Below the pieces are notes generated by a model. The model was not told where the DNA came from, did no database searches, and worked only from the letters and a program-made list of their open reading frames with translations. A DNA stretch of 64,000 nucleotides from Gordonia paraffinivorans NBRC 108238 (GTDB lineage Bacteria; Actinomycetota; Actinomycetes; Mycobacteriales; Mycobacteriaceae). How positions within the stretch are numbered: the stretch's first letter is position 1; every line of letters begins with the position of its first letter. The position numbers and the translations under genes are program-made. Of the stretch, positions 26,183 to 35,032 are shown piece after piece. The stretch is from contig NZ_BAOQ01000013.1 of NCBI RefSeq assembly GCF_000344155.1, positions 1-64,000 on the forward strand. The letters are read 5' to 3'.

Positions 26183-26928
26183 CGGGACCACCGCGAGGTG
26201 AGGACGCCGATCGCGCCGAGTGCCACGGCGGCGGCGGCCGCCGTGCGCAGCACCTCGGGTCCCAGAACCACAGAATGGGCGCCGAGGGCCGTCAGGTCGG
26301 CGACCTCGGAGTCGTCGAGTCCGCCCTCGGGGCCGATCACGAGCACGATCTCACCGGCGTCGGCGAGTGGGAGATCGGCGAGCGGCCGAGCCGCCTCCTC
26401 GTGCAGCACCGCGACCACCCCGCCCGCGGCGACCACGTCGGCGCACCGCGCCCGGACGTCGGTGGTCGTGGCGAGATCGGTGACCTCGGGAATCCAGGGC
26501 CGACGGCTCTGCTTCGCGGCCGCCGACGCCGCGGCCCGCCACTTCGCGACGCCCTTGTCGGCCTTGCCGCTCCAGCGCGCGACACAGCGCATCGCCTGCC
26601 ACGGGACGATCGTGTCGGCACCGGCCTCGGTCGCCAGGTCCACCGCCAGCTCGGACCGGTCGGACTTCGGCAGCGCCTGCACCACGGTCACCTGCGGGGT
26701 CTGGCGAGCCCGAAACGTGAGCTCGCGCACCGAGGCGACGAGGGTGTCCTTGGAGACGATCTCGCGGACCTCGCAGTTCGCGACGGACCCGGCGCCGTCG
26801 CCGACGAGGATGCGTTCGCCCACCCCGAGCCGGGCGACGGTCACCGCGTGGCGACCCTCGGGGCCGCCGAGGGTGAGATCGGCGCCCGGTGCGGGGACGG
26901 AATCCGCCCAGAAGAGCGGCGGGCTCAC
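26179..26928 (-). CDS. rsmE: 16S rRNA m3U1498 methyltransferase
   Basis: RsmE methylates U1498 of 16S rRNA using SAM. The 249-residue protein has an N-terminal PUA-like domain and a SPOUT (knotted) C-terminal domain with [15 protein letters not shown] and [13 protein letters not shown], the SAM-binding knot motifs. The GTG at 26928 overlaps the dnaJ stop. Longer frames into dnaJ are shadows. Confidence 0.93.
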   Translation of the reverse strand: MSPPLFWADSVPAPGADLTLGGPEGRHAVTVARLGVGERILVGDGAGSVANCEVREIVSKDTLVASVRELTFRARQTPQVTVVQALPKSDRSELAVDLATEAGADTIVPWQAMRCVARWSGKADKGVAKWRAAASAAAKQSRRPWIPEVTDLATTTDVRARCADVVAAGGVVAVLHEEAARPLADLPLADAGEIVLVIGPEGGLDDSEVADLTALGAHSVVLGPEVLRTAAAAAVALGAIGVLTSRWSR

Positions 26929-28085
26929 TTGCCTGCGAAGGCGTTGCGGAGTCGCGAGAAGAGTCCGCCCGGTGCCGCGGCGGCCGACGAGTTGACCACC
27001 TCGATCTCTTCGTTCGCCACCTTCTTGTACTGCTTGAGCACCTCGGTCTGGGCGTTGTCCAGACGGGTCGGGACCACCACGTCGAGGTGCACGTGCAGTG
27101 TGCCGCGCACTCCGGAGCTGACGTGCGGCATGCCGTGCCCGCGGAGCTTGACGACCTGTCCGGGCTGGGTGCCGGGTGCGATCGTGACCGTCACCTCGTC
27201 GCCCAGGATGGTCTGGACGTCGAACTCGGCGCCGAGCGCCGCGTCGACCATCGGCACCTTGACGGTGCAGTGCAGGTCGTCCTTGTCGCGGACGAAGACG
27301 TCGTGCGGACGCTCGGTGACCTCGACGTAGAGGTCGCCGGCGGGACCGCCGCCAGGCCCGACCTCGCCCTGGCCGCTCAGCCGGACGCGCATGCCGCTCT
27401 CGACGCCCGCCGGGATGCGGACGGTCAGCGTGCGCCGCGAACGGACCCGCCCGTCGCCGCCGCACTTGTGGCACGGGTCGGGGATGACCTCGCCGACCCC
27501 GTGGCAGGTCGGGCACTCGCGGACGGTCATGACCTGGCCGAGGAACGAGCGCTGCACCGACTGGATCTCACCGGCACCCTTACAGGTGTCGCAGGTCACC
27601 GGCTTGCTGTCGCCGTTGGAACCCGAGCCCTTGCAGGCGTCGCACAGGATGGCCGTGTCGACGGTGATCTCCTTGTTGACGCCCTTGGCGCACTCCTCGA
27701 GATCGAGCTTCACACCGACGAGGGCCGGCTCCCCCGGCTGGACACGCGAACGCGGACCGCGGCTCGAGCCGAAGCCTCCGCCGCCGAAGCCTCCGCCGTT
27801 GCCGAAGAAGGCCTCGAAGACGTCGCCGAAGCCTCCGCCGCCCCCGAAGCCGCCGAAGCCGCCGGCTCGGGGCCCGGCCATCGGGTCGCCGCCCGCGTCG
27901 ACGATGCGACGCTTCTCCGGATCGCTGAGCACCTCGTAGGCGGTCTTGACCTCCTTGAACTCGTCCTCCCGGTCGGGGGCGACGTCGGGGTGGAGTTCGC
28001 GCGCCTTCTTGCGGTAGGCCCGCTTGATCTCCTGGTCACTGGCGTCCTTGGACACCCCCAGGGTTGCGTAATAGTCACGTGCCAC
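26925..28085 (-). CDS. dnaJ: chaperone DnaJ (DnaJ2 type)
   Basis: A type I Hsp40 of 386 residues that feeds substrates to DnaK. The J domain (residues 1-70) has the HPD motif (ELHPDVAPD), followed by a Gly/Phe-rich linker (75-125) with many FGG repeats, four CxxCxGxG zinc motifs ([32 protein letters not shown]), and the C-terminal substrate domains. The GTG at 28085 gives the family start [10 protein letters not shown]. It lies downstream of hrcA, the heat-shock repressor gene, as in mycobacteria. Confidence 0.95.
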   Translation of the reverse strand: MARDYYATLGVSKDASDQEIKRAYRKKARELHPDVAPDREDEFKEVKTAYEVLSDPEKRRIVDAGGDPMAGPRAGGFGGFGGGGGFGDVFEAFFGNGGGFGGGGFGSSRGPRSRVQPGEPALVGVKLDLEECAKGVNKEITVDTAILCDACKGSGSNGDSKPVTCDTCKGAGEIQSVQRSFLGQVMTVRECPTCHGVGEVIPDPCHKCGGDGRVRSRRTLTVRIPAGVESGMRVRLSGQGEVGPGGGPAGDLYVEVTERPHDVFVRDKDDLHCTVKVPMVDAALGAEFDVQTILGDEVTVTIAPGTQPGQVVKLRGHGMPHVSSGVRGTLHVHLDVVVPTRLDNAQTEVLKQYKKVANEEIEVVNSSAAAAPGGLFSRLRNAFAGK

Positions 28086-28258
28086 GGTCGTAGTGATCCT
28101 TCGGTCTGTTGTTGGCGCCGTTCTCTGCGGCACCCACGCGTCGTGCGCCCCGCGCCTGCGGGCAGCCCGCCGCACGGTTCACACGGGAACCACTCAATTC
28201 TGCCGAAAACCCGCCGGCGGCCTTCGCGCGGCGTCCCGCTCGCCCGCCGGGCCTGCGG

Positions 28259-29293
28259 TCATCGCTCGGCGAGCACCTCACCGATGTACTTGGCAACGGC
28301 CGCCACCGAGGCGATGGTTCCCGGATAGTCCATCCGTGTGGGGCCGAGCACTCCGACGCCGCCGAACACGGTTCCCGATGCACCGTACCCTGTCGACACC
28401 ACCGAGGTCCCACGCAGGTTCTCGGTCTTGGTCTCCTCCCCGATCTGCACCGTGACCTGCCCCATCTGCTGCGAGTGGGCGAGGATCTTGAGGACGACGA
28501 CCTGCTCCTCGAGCGCCTCGAGGACGGTGTCCATCCCACCGACCGTGGGTGTGAAGTCCGCGGCGGATTTCGCGAGATTCGACGTGCCGCCGAGCACGAG
28601 GCGGTCGTCGCCGCGCTCGACGAGGGTCTCCACGAGGACCGTCGCGATGTTCATGATCGCGCCGCGCAGGTCCTGGGGTGCGTCGTTGGCCAGTTCAGCG
28701 ACCGCGGCCGACGCCTCGGCGAGCCGCTTTCCGTGGAGCGCCGCGGAGAAGAGGTCGCGCATGCGCGCGATGTCGCCGTCGGTGTGGTCCTCGTTGAGCA
28801 CCACCATCCGCTGCTCGACGCGTCCGTTGTCGACGATCACCACGAGCAGCAGTCGCGACGGGGACAAGGTGACCATCTCGAGGTGGCGGACCCGTGCCGC
28901 GGAGAGCACCGGATACTGGATGACCGCGACCTGGCGGGTCAGCTTGGCCAGCAGCTTCACCGAGCGCCGCAGGGCGTCGTCGAGGTCGACGCTGCCGTCG
29001 AGGACCGAGATGATCGCGCGCCGTTCGGCCGCCGAGAGCGGCTTGATCTCGCTGATCCGGTCGACGAACAGCCGGTAGCCCTTGTCGGTGGGCACCCGCC
29101 CGGAGCTGGTGTGGGGCTGCGTGATGTACCCCTCGGCCTCCAGGACGGCCATGTCGTTGCGGACCGTCGCACTCGACACCCCCAGCTTGTGGCGGTCGAC
29201 GAGGGCCTTGGAGCCGATGGGTTCCTGCGTGGCGACGTAGTCCTCGACGATCGCACGGAGGATCTCGAACCGGCGTTCCTCGGTCGCTGACAC
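28259..29293 (-). CDS. hrcA: heat-inducible repressor HrcA
   Basis: HrcA represses groEL operons by binding CIRCE elements. The 344-residue protein has an N-terminal winged helix ([32 protein letters not shown]) and a GAF-like central domain. The GTG at 29293 with GGAGG seven bases before it is chosen. I see no CIRCE repeat in its own leader. It is 173 bases ahead of dnaJ. Confidence 0.95.
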   Translation of the reverse strand: MSATEERRFEILRAIVEDYVATQEPIGSKALVDRHKLGVSSATVRNDMAVLEAEGYITQPHTSSGRVPTDKGYRLFVDRISEIKPLSAAERRAIISVLDGSVDLDDALRRSVKLLAKLTRQVAVIQYPVLSAARVRHLEMVTLSPSRLLLVVIVDNGRVEQRMVVLNEDHTDGDIARMRDLFSAALHGKRLAEASAAVAELANDAPQDLRGAIMNIATVLVETLVERGDDRLVLGGTSNLAKSAADFTPTVGGMDTVLEALEEQVVVLKILAHSQQMGQVTVQIGEETKTENLRGTSVVSTGYGASGTVFGGVGVLGPTRMDYPGTIASVAAVAKYIGEVLAER

Positions 29294-29400
29294 CCGGTAC
29301 ACCTCCCGTGATTCGAGTCCCTGGCCGCGGGTCCGGGCCATAGAGTGGCCCAGACCTCATACTGGATGTAATCCATAGTACGAAACGAGCGCGGAGTCTC
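29294..29400. promoter_or_regulatory. divergent promoter region hrcA / small conserved gene
   Basis: The 107-base gap must hold both promoters. TGGAT-GTA-ATCCA (29363-29375) is a 13-bp inverted repeat close to the rightward start and the only AT-richer patch (ATACTGGATGTAATCCATAGT) in it, so it could be a -10 region or an operator. Confidence 0.35.
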
Positions 29401-29907
29401 ATGATCTTCAAAGGGGTGCGGGAGGGTAGGCCCTATCCCGACCACGGTCTGTCGGCACGCGGCTGGGCCAAGATCCCGCCGCGGCAGCTACGCCTCGACG
29501 AGCTGACCACCCTCACCAAGGTCCTCGCCCTCGACAAGCTCCTCAGCGAGGACTCCACCTTCTACGGCGACCTGTTCGCACACGTCGTCCGGTGGCAGGG
29601 CGAGCTCTACCTCGAGGACGGACTGCATCGCGCGGTCCGCTCCGCGCTGCGGAACCGGCACATCATCCACGCCCGCACACTCGACCTCGACGCGCTCGAC
29701 CTCTCCGAGGGCGCCCGCCCGCTCGAGGAGCAGCTCGACGACACCGCCGAGACCCCGGCGCGGCGCGCCACTCCCGAGACCCGGGAGATCCCGCGCGTGC
29801 CCGGCCCCGGCGTCTCGCCGTCCGGCATCCCCGCGACACGTCCGTCTCCCTCGGGTCGCGGCGCGCACCGTCGAGGCCCTCGGTCGACCGGGTGGACCAG
29901 CCCCTAG
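29401..29907 (+). CDS. conserved actinobacterial protein, ParB-like nuclease fold suspected
   Basis: The first 105 residues are compact and conserved-looking, with IPPRQLRLDELTTLTKVLAL and the ending YLEDGLHRAVRSALRNRHII, whose GxHR step resembles the DGHHR motif of ParB/sulfiredoxin-fold proteins. A small gene in this position opposite hrcA exists in mycobacteria. The last 60 residues are Pro/Arg-rich and probably disordered. Function unknown; the ParB link is a weak motif match. Confidence 0.8.
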   Translation: MIFKGVREGRPYPDHGLSARGWAKIPPRQLRLDELTTLTKVLALDKLLSEDSTFYGDLFAHVVRWQGELYLEDGLHRAVRSALRNRHIIHARTLDLDALDLSEGARPLEEQLDDTAETPARRATPETREIPRVPGPGVSPSGIPATRPSPSGRGAHRRGPRSTGWTSP

Positions 29908-29920
29908 ACCTCCGCAGCTC

Positions 29921-29974
29921 CACCACTTTTCGGCACACGCCACCGAATTCGGTGGCGTGTGCCGAAAAGTGGTG
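29921..29974. repeat. 54-bp perfect palindrome between converging genes
   Basis: The 27 bases from CACCACTTTTCGG to CCGAA are followed at once by their exact reverse complement, with AATT at the centre (29946-29949). It lies 13 bases after the rightward gene and 15 bases before the end of hemW. The stem with TTTT/AAAA inside it suits a two-way transcription stop, but its size and perfection are more than a terminator needs. Confidence 0.92.
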
Positions 29975-29989
29975 GGTTTGCAGGGTGAT

Positions 29990-31201
29990 TCAGCCCCAGA
30001 GAACCCGGCGGATGACACCGTCGGCGAGCAGGCGCCCGGCGTCGGTGAGGACGTAGGCCGTCTCCGCTCGCTCGAGAAGGCCGTCGGCGCACAGCTTCTC
30101 GGCGTTCGCACGTTCGGCGTCGTCGAGGATGCCCATGGGCAGCCCCGTCCGGCACCGCGTGGTGAGCATGACCGCCTCGACGTGCCGGTCCTCGGCGCCG
30201 AGTTCCTCCGCCGACGCCGCGGGCAGCGCCCCCTCGGCGAGCGTCTTCGCATACCGGGCGGGATGTTTGACGTTCCACCAGCGCACGCCGTTGACGTGTG
30301 AATGGGCGCCCGGCCCGATCCCCCACCAGTCGTGGCTGTGCCAGTACGCGAGGTTGTGCCGGCAGGCCGCCGCCTCGTCGCGCGCCCAGTTCGACACCTC
30401 GTACCAACCGAACCCGTCGGCGCTCAGCCGGTCGTCGAGGATCTGGTAGCGGTCGGCGAGGACGTCGTCGTCGGGGGCGGGCATCTCGCCGCGCCGGATT
30501 CGCCGCGCGAGCGCGGTGCCGTCCTCGACGATGAGCGCATAGGCCGAGACATGGTCGACGCCCGCCGACAGCACCGCGTCGAGGCTGGCGTGCAGGTCGG
30601 CATCGGTCTCGCCGGGGGTGCCGTAGATGAGGTCGAGGTTGACGTGCTCGAAGCCCGCCTCGCGGGCCTCGCGCGCGGCGGCGACCGCACGTCCCGGGGT
30701 GTGCACGCGGTCGAGGACGCGCAGGACGTGCTGCGCCGCGGACTGCATGCCCAGCGAGATCCGCGTGTACCCGGCCTCGTGCAGATCGGCGAAGAACTCC
30801 GGCGACGTCGACTCCGGATTCGACTCGGTCGTCACCTCCGCGTCGTCGGCCAGGTCGAACTCGGCGCGCACGGCATCGAGGAGCCTGGTGAGTCCGGCGG
30901 CACCGAGCAGCGACGGGGTTCCTCCGCCGACGAAGATCGTCGACACCTTGCGGGCCGGCTGCAGCAGGCGTGCCGCCGATTCGAGTTCGGCCGCGACCGC
31001 CTCCTGCCAGGATTCCGGGGACGACGACGAGCCGAGCTCACCCGCGGTGTAGGTGTTGAAGTCGCAGTAGCCGCAGCGCGTCGCGCAGAACGGGACGTGC
31101 AGATACAGACCAAACGGGACCTCGGGGTCGACGTCGGCGCACGCCCTCGAGATGAGCCCGGCGGCGAGCTCGGGAGCGGGTGTTTCGATGTCGACCTTCA
31201 C
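29990..31201 (-). CDS. hemW: heme chaperone HemW (radical SAM, HemN-like)
   Basis: The radical SAM cluster motif is CATRCGYC near residues 36-43, followed by GGGTPS (SAM contact) and the family ESNPES. HemW binds heme and hands it to target proteins; it is not the coproporphyrinogen oxidase itself. The protein is 403 residues from the GTG at 31201 (VKVDIETPAP). It lacks the extra Cys of true HemN. The next genes to the right are the sulfite reductase operon, which needs siroheme. Confidence 0.92.
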   Translation of the reverse strand: MKVDIETPAPELAAGLISRACADVDPEVPFGLYLHVPFCATRCGYCDFNTYTAGELGSSSSPESWQEAVAAELESAARLLQPARKVSTIFVGGGTPSLLGAAGLTRLLDAVRAEFDLADDAEVTTESNPESTSPEFFADLHEAGYTRISLGMQSAAQHVLRVLDRVHTPGRAVAAAREAREAGFEHVNLDLIYGTPGETDADLHASLDAVLSAGVDHVSAYALIVEDGTALARRIRRGEMPAPDDDVLADRYQILDDRLSADGFGWYEVSNWARDEAAACRHNLAYWHSHDWWGIGPGAHSHVNGVRWWNVKHPARYAKTLAEGALPAASAEELGAEDRHVEAVMLTTRCRTGLPMGILDDAERANAEKLCADGLLERAETAYVLTDAGRLLADGVIRRVLWG

Positions 31202-31584
31202 CCGTCCATCATGCCGCCCGGAAACGCGTCGCCGCCTCTTGCCCTCAACCGAAGCCGCCGGTCGCCGGCCGAACACCCGCGGCAGACCGGGGCTGCAACG
31301 CCGCGCAGCTCACCTTGCCGCCTTTCCATCATCGTGATGGAAAATAACCCCAAGTAGACGTGGCGACGACGGACGTGGCATTATCGAGCCGTGATTTTCC
31401 CCGGGGTGTGGCTCGCTGCCCGACGCCACATTGATCTCAAGCGCGTCAACAGCGCTTTCTGTCGCCTCTAGCGACGTCTCGGCCCCGACCTGTCCCCATT
31501 TCTGCGGGGATGCCGGCACGTTCCAGCCCACTTTTCGTGCGTAGAACGCCGGCGATCGCGTGCGCCGGCACAGGAGATTCTCTG
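31202..31584. other. promoter and leader region between hemW and the sulfite reductase operon
   Basis: No gene is supported. Short stem-loops are present: TCCCC (31493-31497)/GGGGA (31506-31510), and GCCGGCG (31548-31554)/CGCCGGC (31563-31569), the second ending two bases before the AGGAG ribosome site of the reductase. An AT-richer patch near 31320-31350 (ATCATCGTGATGGAAAATAA) is the likeliest promoter zone. Confidence 0.5.
31548..31569 (+). promoter_or_regulatory. hairpin next to the ribosome site of the sulfite reductase gene
   Basis: GCCGGCG and CGCCGGC form a 7-bp stem with an 8-base loop (ATCGCGTG), and AGGAG starts three bases further on. Such a place allows control of translation or protection of the mRNA, though chance in GC-rich DNA is possible. 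Confidence 0.35.
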
Positions 31585-33351
31585 ATGACGTCCACAACTG
31601 ATGCCCCCGTGTCCGCATCGGCTCCCGCCGCCCCGGCAGCCGACCAGACCGCCGACACCTCCGCCGAGAAGCGCGCCCGCCCGGCCCGCAAGGCCCGTCC
31701 GGTCAAGCGCCGCGCCGAAGGCCAGTGGAAGCTCGGCTACCGCGAGCCGCTGAACCCCAACGAGCAGGTCAAGAAGGACGACAACCCGCTCAACGTCCGC
31801 GCCCGCATCGAGAACATCTACTCCAAGCAGGGCTTCGACTCGATCGACAAGCAGGACCTGCGCGGCCGTATGCGCTGGTGGGGCCTCTACACCCAGCGCG
31901 CCCAGGGCTATGACGGCACCTGGACCGGCGACGAGAACATCGACATCCTCGAGGACAACCACTTCATGATGCGCGTCCGGTGCGATGCCGGGGCGCTCAC
32001 CGTCGCGCAGCTGCGCACCCTCGGCGAGATCTCGACCGAGTTCGCCCGCGACACCGCCGACCTCTCCGATCGCGAGAACGTCCAGTACCACTGGATTCGC
32101 ATCGAGGACGTCCCCACCATCTGGCAGCGCCTGGAGGCCGTCGGCCTGCACACCACCGAGGCCTGCGGCGACTGCCCGCGCGTCGTGCTGGGCTCGCCGC
32201 TGGCCGGCGAGTCCTTCGACGAGGTCCTCGACCCGACGCCGGCCATCGACGAGATCGTCCGCCGGTTCATCGGCGACCCGCAGTACTCGAACCTGCCGCG
32301 CAAGTTCAAGACCGCGATCTCCGGCCAGCAGGACGTGGTGCACGAGATCAACGACGTCGCCTTCATCGGCGTCGTGCACCCCGAGCACGGCCCCGGCCTC
32401 GACCTCTGGGTCGGCGGCGGCCTGTCCACCAACCCGATGCTCGCCCAGCGCGTCGGCGCGTGGGTCCCGCTCGACGAGGTGCCCGACGTCTGGGAGGGCG
32501 TGGTCGCGCTCTTCCGCGACTACGGTTACCGGCGCCTGCGTTCCAAGGCGCGCCTGAAGTTCCTCGTCAAGGACTGGGGCATCGAGAAGTTCCGCCAGGT
32601 CCTCGAGGACGAGTACCTCGGCCGCAAGCTGATCGACGGCCCGGCCCCGGAGAAACCCGAACGCCCGATCGACCACATCGGCGTGCAGAAGCTGCGCAAC
32701 GGCCTCAACGCCGTCGGCTTCTCCCCCATCGCCGGTCGCGTGTCGGGCACCATCCTGACCAAGACCGCCGAGGCCGTCGCCAAAGTCGGCTCCGACCGCG
32801 TGCGCTTCACCCCGTACCAGAAGCTGATCGTCCTCGACGTCCCCGACGACCAGGTGGAGTGGCTGATCGACGAGCTCAAGCCGCTCGGCCTGCACGCCCG
32901 GCCCTCGCAGTGGCGCCGAAACCTGCTGGCCTGCAGTGGAATCGAGTTCTGCAAACTGTCCTTCACCGAGACCCGCAAACGCTCGCAGGTGCTCGCGCCC
33001 GAGCTCGAGGAGCGTCTCGCCGACATCAACTCGAAGCTCGACGTCCCGATCACGGTGAACATCAACGGCTGCCCCAACTCCTGCGGACGTTCGCAGATCG
33101 CCGACATCGGCTTCAAGGGCCAGCTGGTGGAGGACGCCGACGGCAACGTGGCCGAGGGCTTCCAGGTCCACCTCGGCGGCAGCCTCGGCCTGGACTCGGG
33201 ATTCGGCCGCAAGCTCCGCCAGCACAAGGTTCTCTCCACCGAGCTCGGCGACTACATCGAACGCGTCGTCCGCAACTTCGTGGAGCAGCGAGAAGACGGC
33301 GAACGGTTCGCGCAGTGGGCCGTTCGCGCCGACGAGGAGGCACTCCGATGA
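31585..33351 (+). CDS. sir: ferredoxin-dependent sulfite reductase
   Basis: The enzyme reduces sulfite to sulfide with six electrons at a siroheme-[4Fe-4S] centre. The cluster cysteines appear in LLACSGIEFCKLSFTE and NINGCPNSCGR. The two ferredoxin-like/siroheme repeats are seen (about residues 115-330 and 365-580). EACGDCPR at about residue 195 matches the cysteine that in the mycobacterial enzyme makes a Cys-Tyr crosslink beside the active site. It has 588 residues from the ATG with AGGAG upstream. It leads the operon with cysH overlapping its end; a nitrite reductase role is less likely here. Confidence 0.93.
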   Translation: MTSTTDAPVSASAPAAPAADQTADTSAEKRARPARKARPVKRRAEGQWKLGYREPLNPNEQVKKDDNPLNVRARIENIYSKQGFDSIDKQDLRGRMRWWGLYTQRAQGYDGTWTGDENIDILEDNHFMMRVRCDAGALTVAQLRTLGEISTEFARDTADLSDRENVQYHWIRIEDVPTIWQRLEAVGLHTTEACGDCPRVVLGSPLAGESFDEVLDPTPAIDEIVRRFIGDPQYSNLPRKFKTAISGQQDVVHEINDVAFIGVVHPEHGPGLDLWVGGGLSTNPMLAQRVGAWVPLDEVPDVWEGVVALFRDYGYRRLRSKARLKFLVKDWGIEKFRQVLEDEYLGRKLIDGPAPEKPERPIDHIGVQKLRNGLNAVGFSPIAGRVSGTILTKTAEAVAKVGSDRVRFTPYQKLIVLDVPDDQVEWLIDELKPLGLHARPSQWRRNLLACSGIEFCKLSFTETRKRSQVLAPELEERLADINSKLDVPITVNINGCPNSCGRSQIADIGFKGQLVEDADGNVAEGFQVHLGGSLGLDSGFGRKLRQHKVLSTELGDYIERVVRNFVEQREDGERFAQWAVRADEEALR

Positions 33352-34097
33352 CCATCAGCACCACCGAGACGGTCGCCGGCCGGCGCCACAGCGAAGAGGA
33401 GCTCCGCGCGATCGCGGCCAAGGGCGCCGCCGACCTCGGCCCCGACGCGAGCCCGGAGGAACTGTTCCGCTGGACCGCGGAGATGTTCGGCACGAACTTC
33501 GTCGTCGCGTCGAACATGCAGGACGCGGTGCTCGTCGACCTCGCGGTCAAGAACATCGACCGTGAGCTGGTCGGCGGACCGGTGAAGGTCCTGTTCCTCG
33601 ACACCGGTTACCACTTCGCCGAGACCATCGGCACCCGCGACGCCGTCGAGCAGGTCTACGGGGTGCAGTTGATCAACCTCACCCCCGAGCACAGCGTCGC
33701 CGAGCAGGACGAACTGCTGGGCCGCAACCTCTTCGCGCGCGACCCGGGCGAATGCTGCCGCCTGCGCAAGGTCGTCCCGCTCAAGGCCGGGCTCGCCGGC
33801 TACGACGCGTGGGTCACCGGCATCCGCCGCGTGGAGGCGCCGACGCGCGCGAACGCCCCGCTGATCTCGTTCGACGAGGCCTTCGGCCTGGTGAAGATCA
33901 ACCCGATCGCACCGTGGTCCGACGAGCAGATGCAGAACTACATCGACTCCCACGGCGTGCTGGTCAACCCGTTGGTCGACGAGGGCTACCCCTCGATCGG
34001 CTGCGCGCCGTGCACCGCCAAACCTGCACCCGGATCCGATCCGCGCAGCGGCCGCTGGGCCGGCCGCGCCAAGACAGAATGTGGGCTCCACGCATGA
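33348..34097 (+). CDS. cysH: adenylylsulfate (APS) reductase
   Basis: The 249-residue enzyme reduces APS to sulfite and AMP. It has the [4Fe-4S] pattern CC ... CxxC (GECCRLRK and IGCAPCTAK) that marks APS-type rather than PAPS-type reductases, plus the catalytic Cys in KTECGLHA at the end. The start overlaps sir (ATGA) and the end overlaps cysD (ATGA). With CysD/CysN making APS, the operon forms a complete sulfate-to-sulfide path. Confidence 0.95.
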   Translation: MTISTTETVAGRRHSEEELRAIAAKGAADLGPDASPEELFRWTAEMFGTNFVVASNMQDAVLVDLAVKNIDRELVGGPVKVLFLDTGYHFAETIGTRDAVEQVYGVQLINLTPEHSVAEQDELLGRNLFARDPGECCRLRKVVPLKAGLAGYDAWVTGIRRVEAPTRANAPLISFDEAFGLVKINPIAPWSDEQMQNYIDSHGVLVNPLVDEGYPSIGCAPCTAKPAPGSDPRSGRWAGRAKTECGLHA

Positions 34098-35032
34098 CCA
34101 TCACCGAACCCCAGCCCGTCCGCGACGCCGTTGCCGACGACGACTTCTCGACCCTCGACGCGCTCGAGTCCGAGGCCATCCACATCTTCCGCGAGGTGGC
34201 CGGCGAGTTCGAGCGGCCGGTGATCCTGTTCTCCGGCGGCAAGGACTCCACCGTCCTCCTGCACGTCGCCCTCAAGGCGTTCTGGCCTGCGCCGCTTCCG
34301 TTCTCGCTGCTGCATGTCGACACCGGGCACAACCTGCCCGAGGTCCTCGAGTTCCGCGACCAGGTCGTCGAGCGCCACAACCTGCGCCTGCACGTCGCCT
34401 CGGTCGAGGAGTACCTCGCCGACGGCCGGCTCACCGAACGCCCCGACGGCGTCCGCAACCCGCTGCAGACCATCCCGCTGCTCGACGCCATCACCGAGAA
34501 CCGCTTCGACGCGGTGTTCGGCGGCGGCCGCCGCGACGAGGAGCGCTCGCGCGCCAAGGAGCGGATCTTCTCGTTGCGCAACGCCTTCGGCCAGTGGGAC
34601 CCGAAGCGTCAGCGCCCCGAGTTGTGGAACCTCTACAACGGGCGCCACGCACCGGGCGAGCACGTCCGCGTGTTCCCGCTGTCGAACTGGACCGAGCTCG
34701 ACGTGTGGCGCTACATCACCCGCGAGCAGGTGCTGCTCCCCTCGATCTACTACGCCCACGAGCGTGACGTCTTCCAGCGCGACGGCATGTGGATGACCCC
34801 CGGCGTCTGGGGCGGCCCCCGCGACGGCGAGGTGCTGGAACGCCGCTGGGTGCGCTACCGCACCGTCGGCGACGGCTCGTCGACCGGCGCGGTGCTGTCC
34901 GAGGCCCGCACCAACGAAGAGGTGCTGGCCGAGGTCGCCGCCTCCCGACTGACCGAACGCGGCGCCACCCGCGGCGACGACCGTGTCTCCGAGGCCGCGA
35001 TGGAAGACCGCAAGCGCGAAGGATATTTCTGA
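34094..35032 (+). CDS. cysD: sulfate adenylyltransferase subunit 2
   Basis: The small catalytic subunit of ATP sulfurylase, making APS from sulfate and ATP. It shows the PP-loop FSGGKDSTVLLH, HVDTGHNLPEVLEFRD, and the family end GYF. At 312 residues it is the normal length. It starts inside the cysH stop and its own stop shares one base with the cysN start (TGATG). Confidence 0.95.
   Translation: MTITEPQPVRDAVADDDFSTLDALESEAIHIFREVAGEFERPVILFSGGKDSTVLLHVALKAFWPAPLPFSLLHVDTGHNLPEVLEFRDQVVERHNLRLHVASVEEYLADGRLTERPDGVRNPLQTIPLLDAITENRFDAVFGGGRRDEERSRAKERIFSLRNAFGQWDPKRQRPELWNLYNGRHAPGEHVRVFPLSNWTELDVWRYITREQVLLPSIYYAHERDVFQRDGMWMTPGVWGGPRDGEVLERRWVRYRTVGDGSSTGAVLSEARTNEEVLAEVAASRLTERGATRGDDRVSEAAMEDRKREGYF

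Noticed and set aside
29294-29400. CIRCE operator in front of hrcA
   Set aside because: The 9-9-9 CIRCE inverted repeat is not present; only a short TGGAT/ATCCA repeat is seen.
29921-29974. Long palindrome considered as an insertion-sequence end
   Set aside because: No transposase gene and no flanking target duplication are visible; a repeat/terminator reading fits better.
31468-33225. Leftward 585-codon open frame
   Set aside because: Antisense shadow of the sulfite reductase gene, with a Val/Gly/Leu-rich motif-free product.
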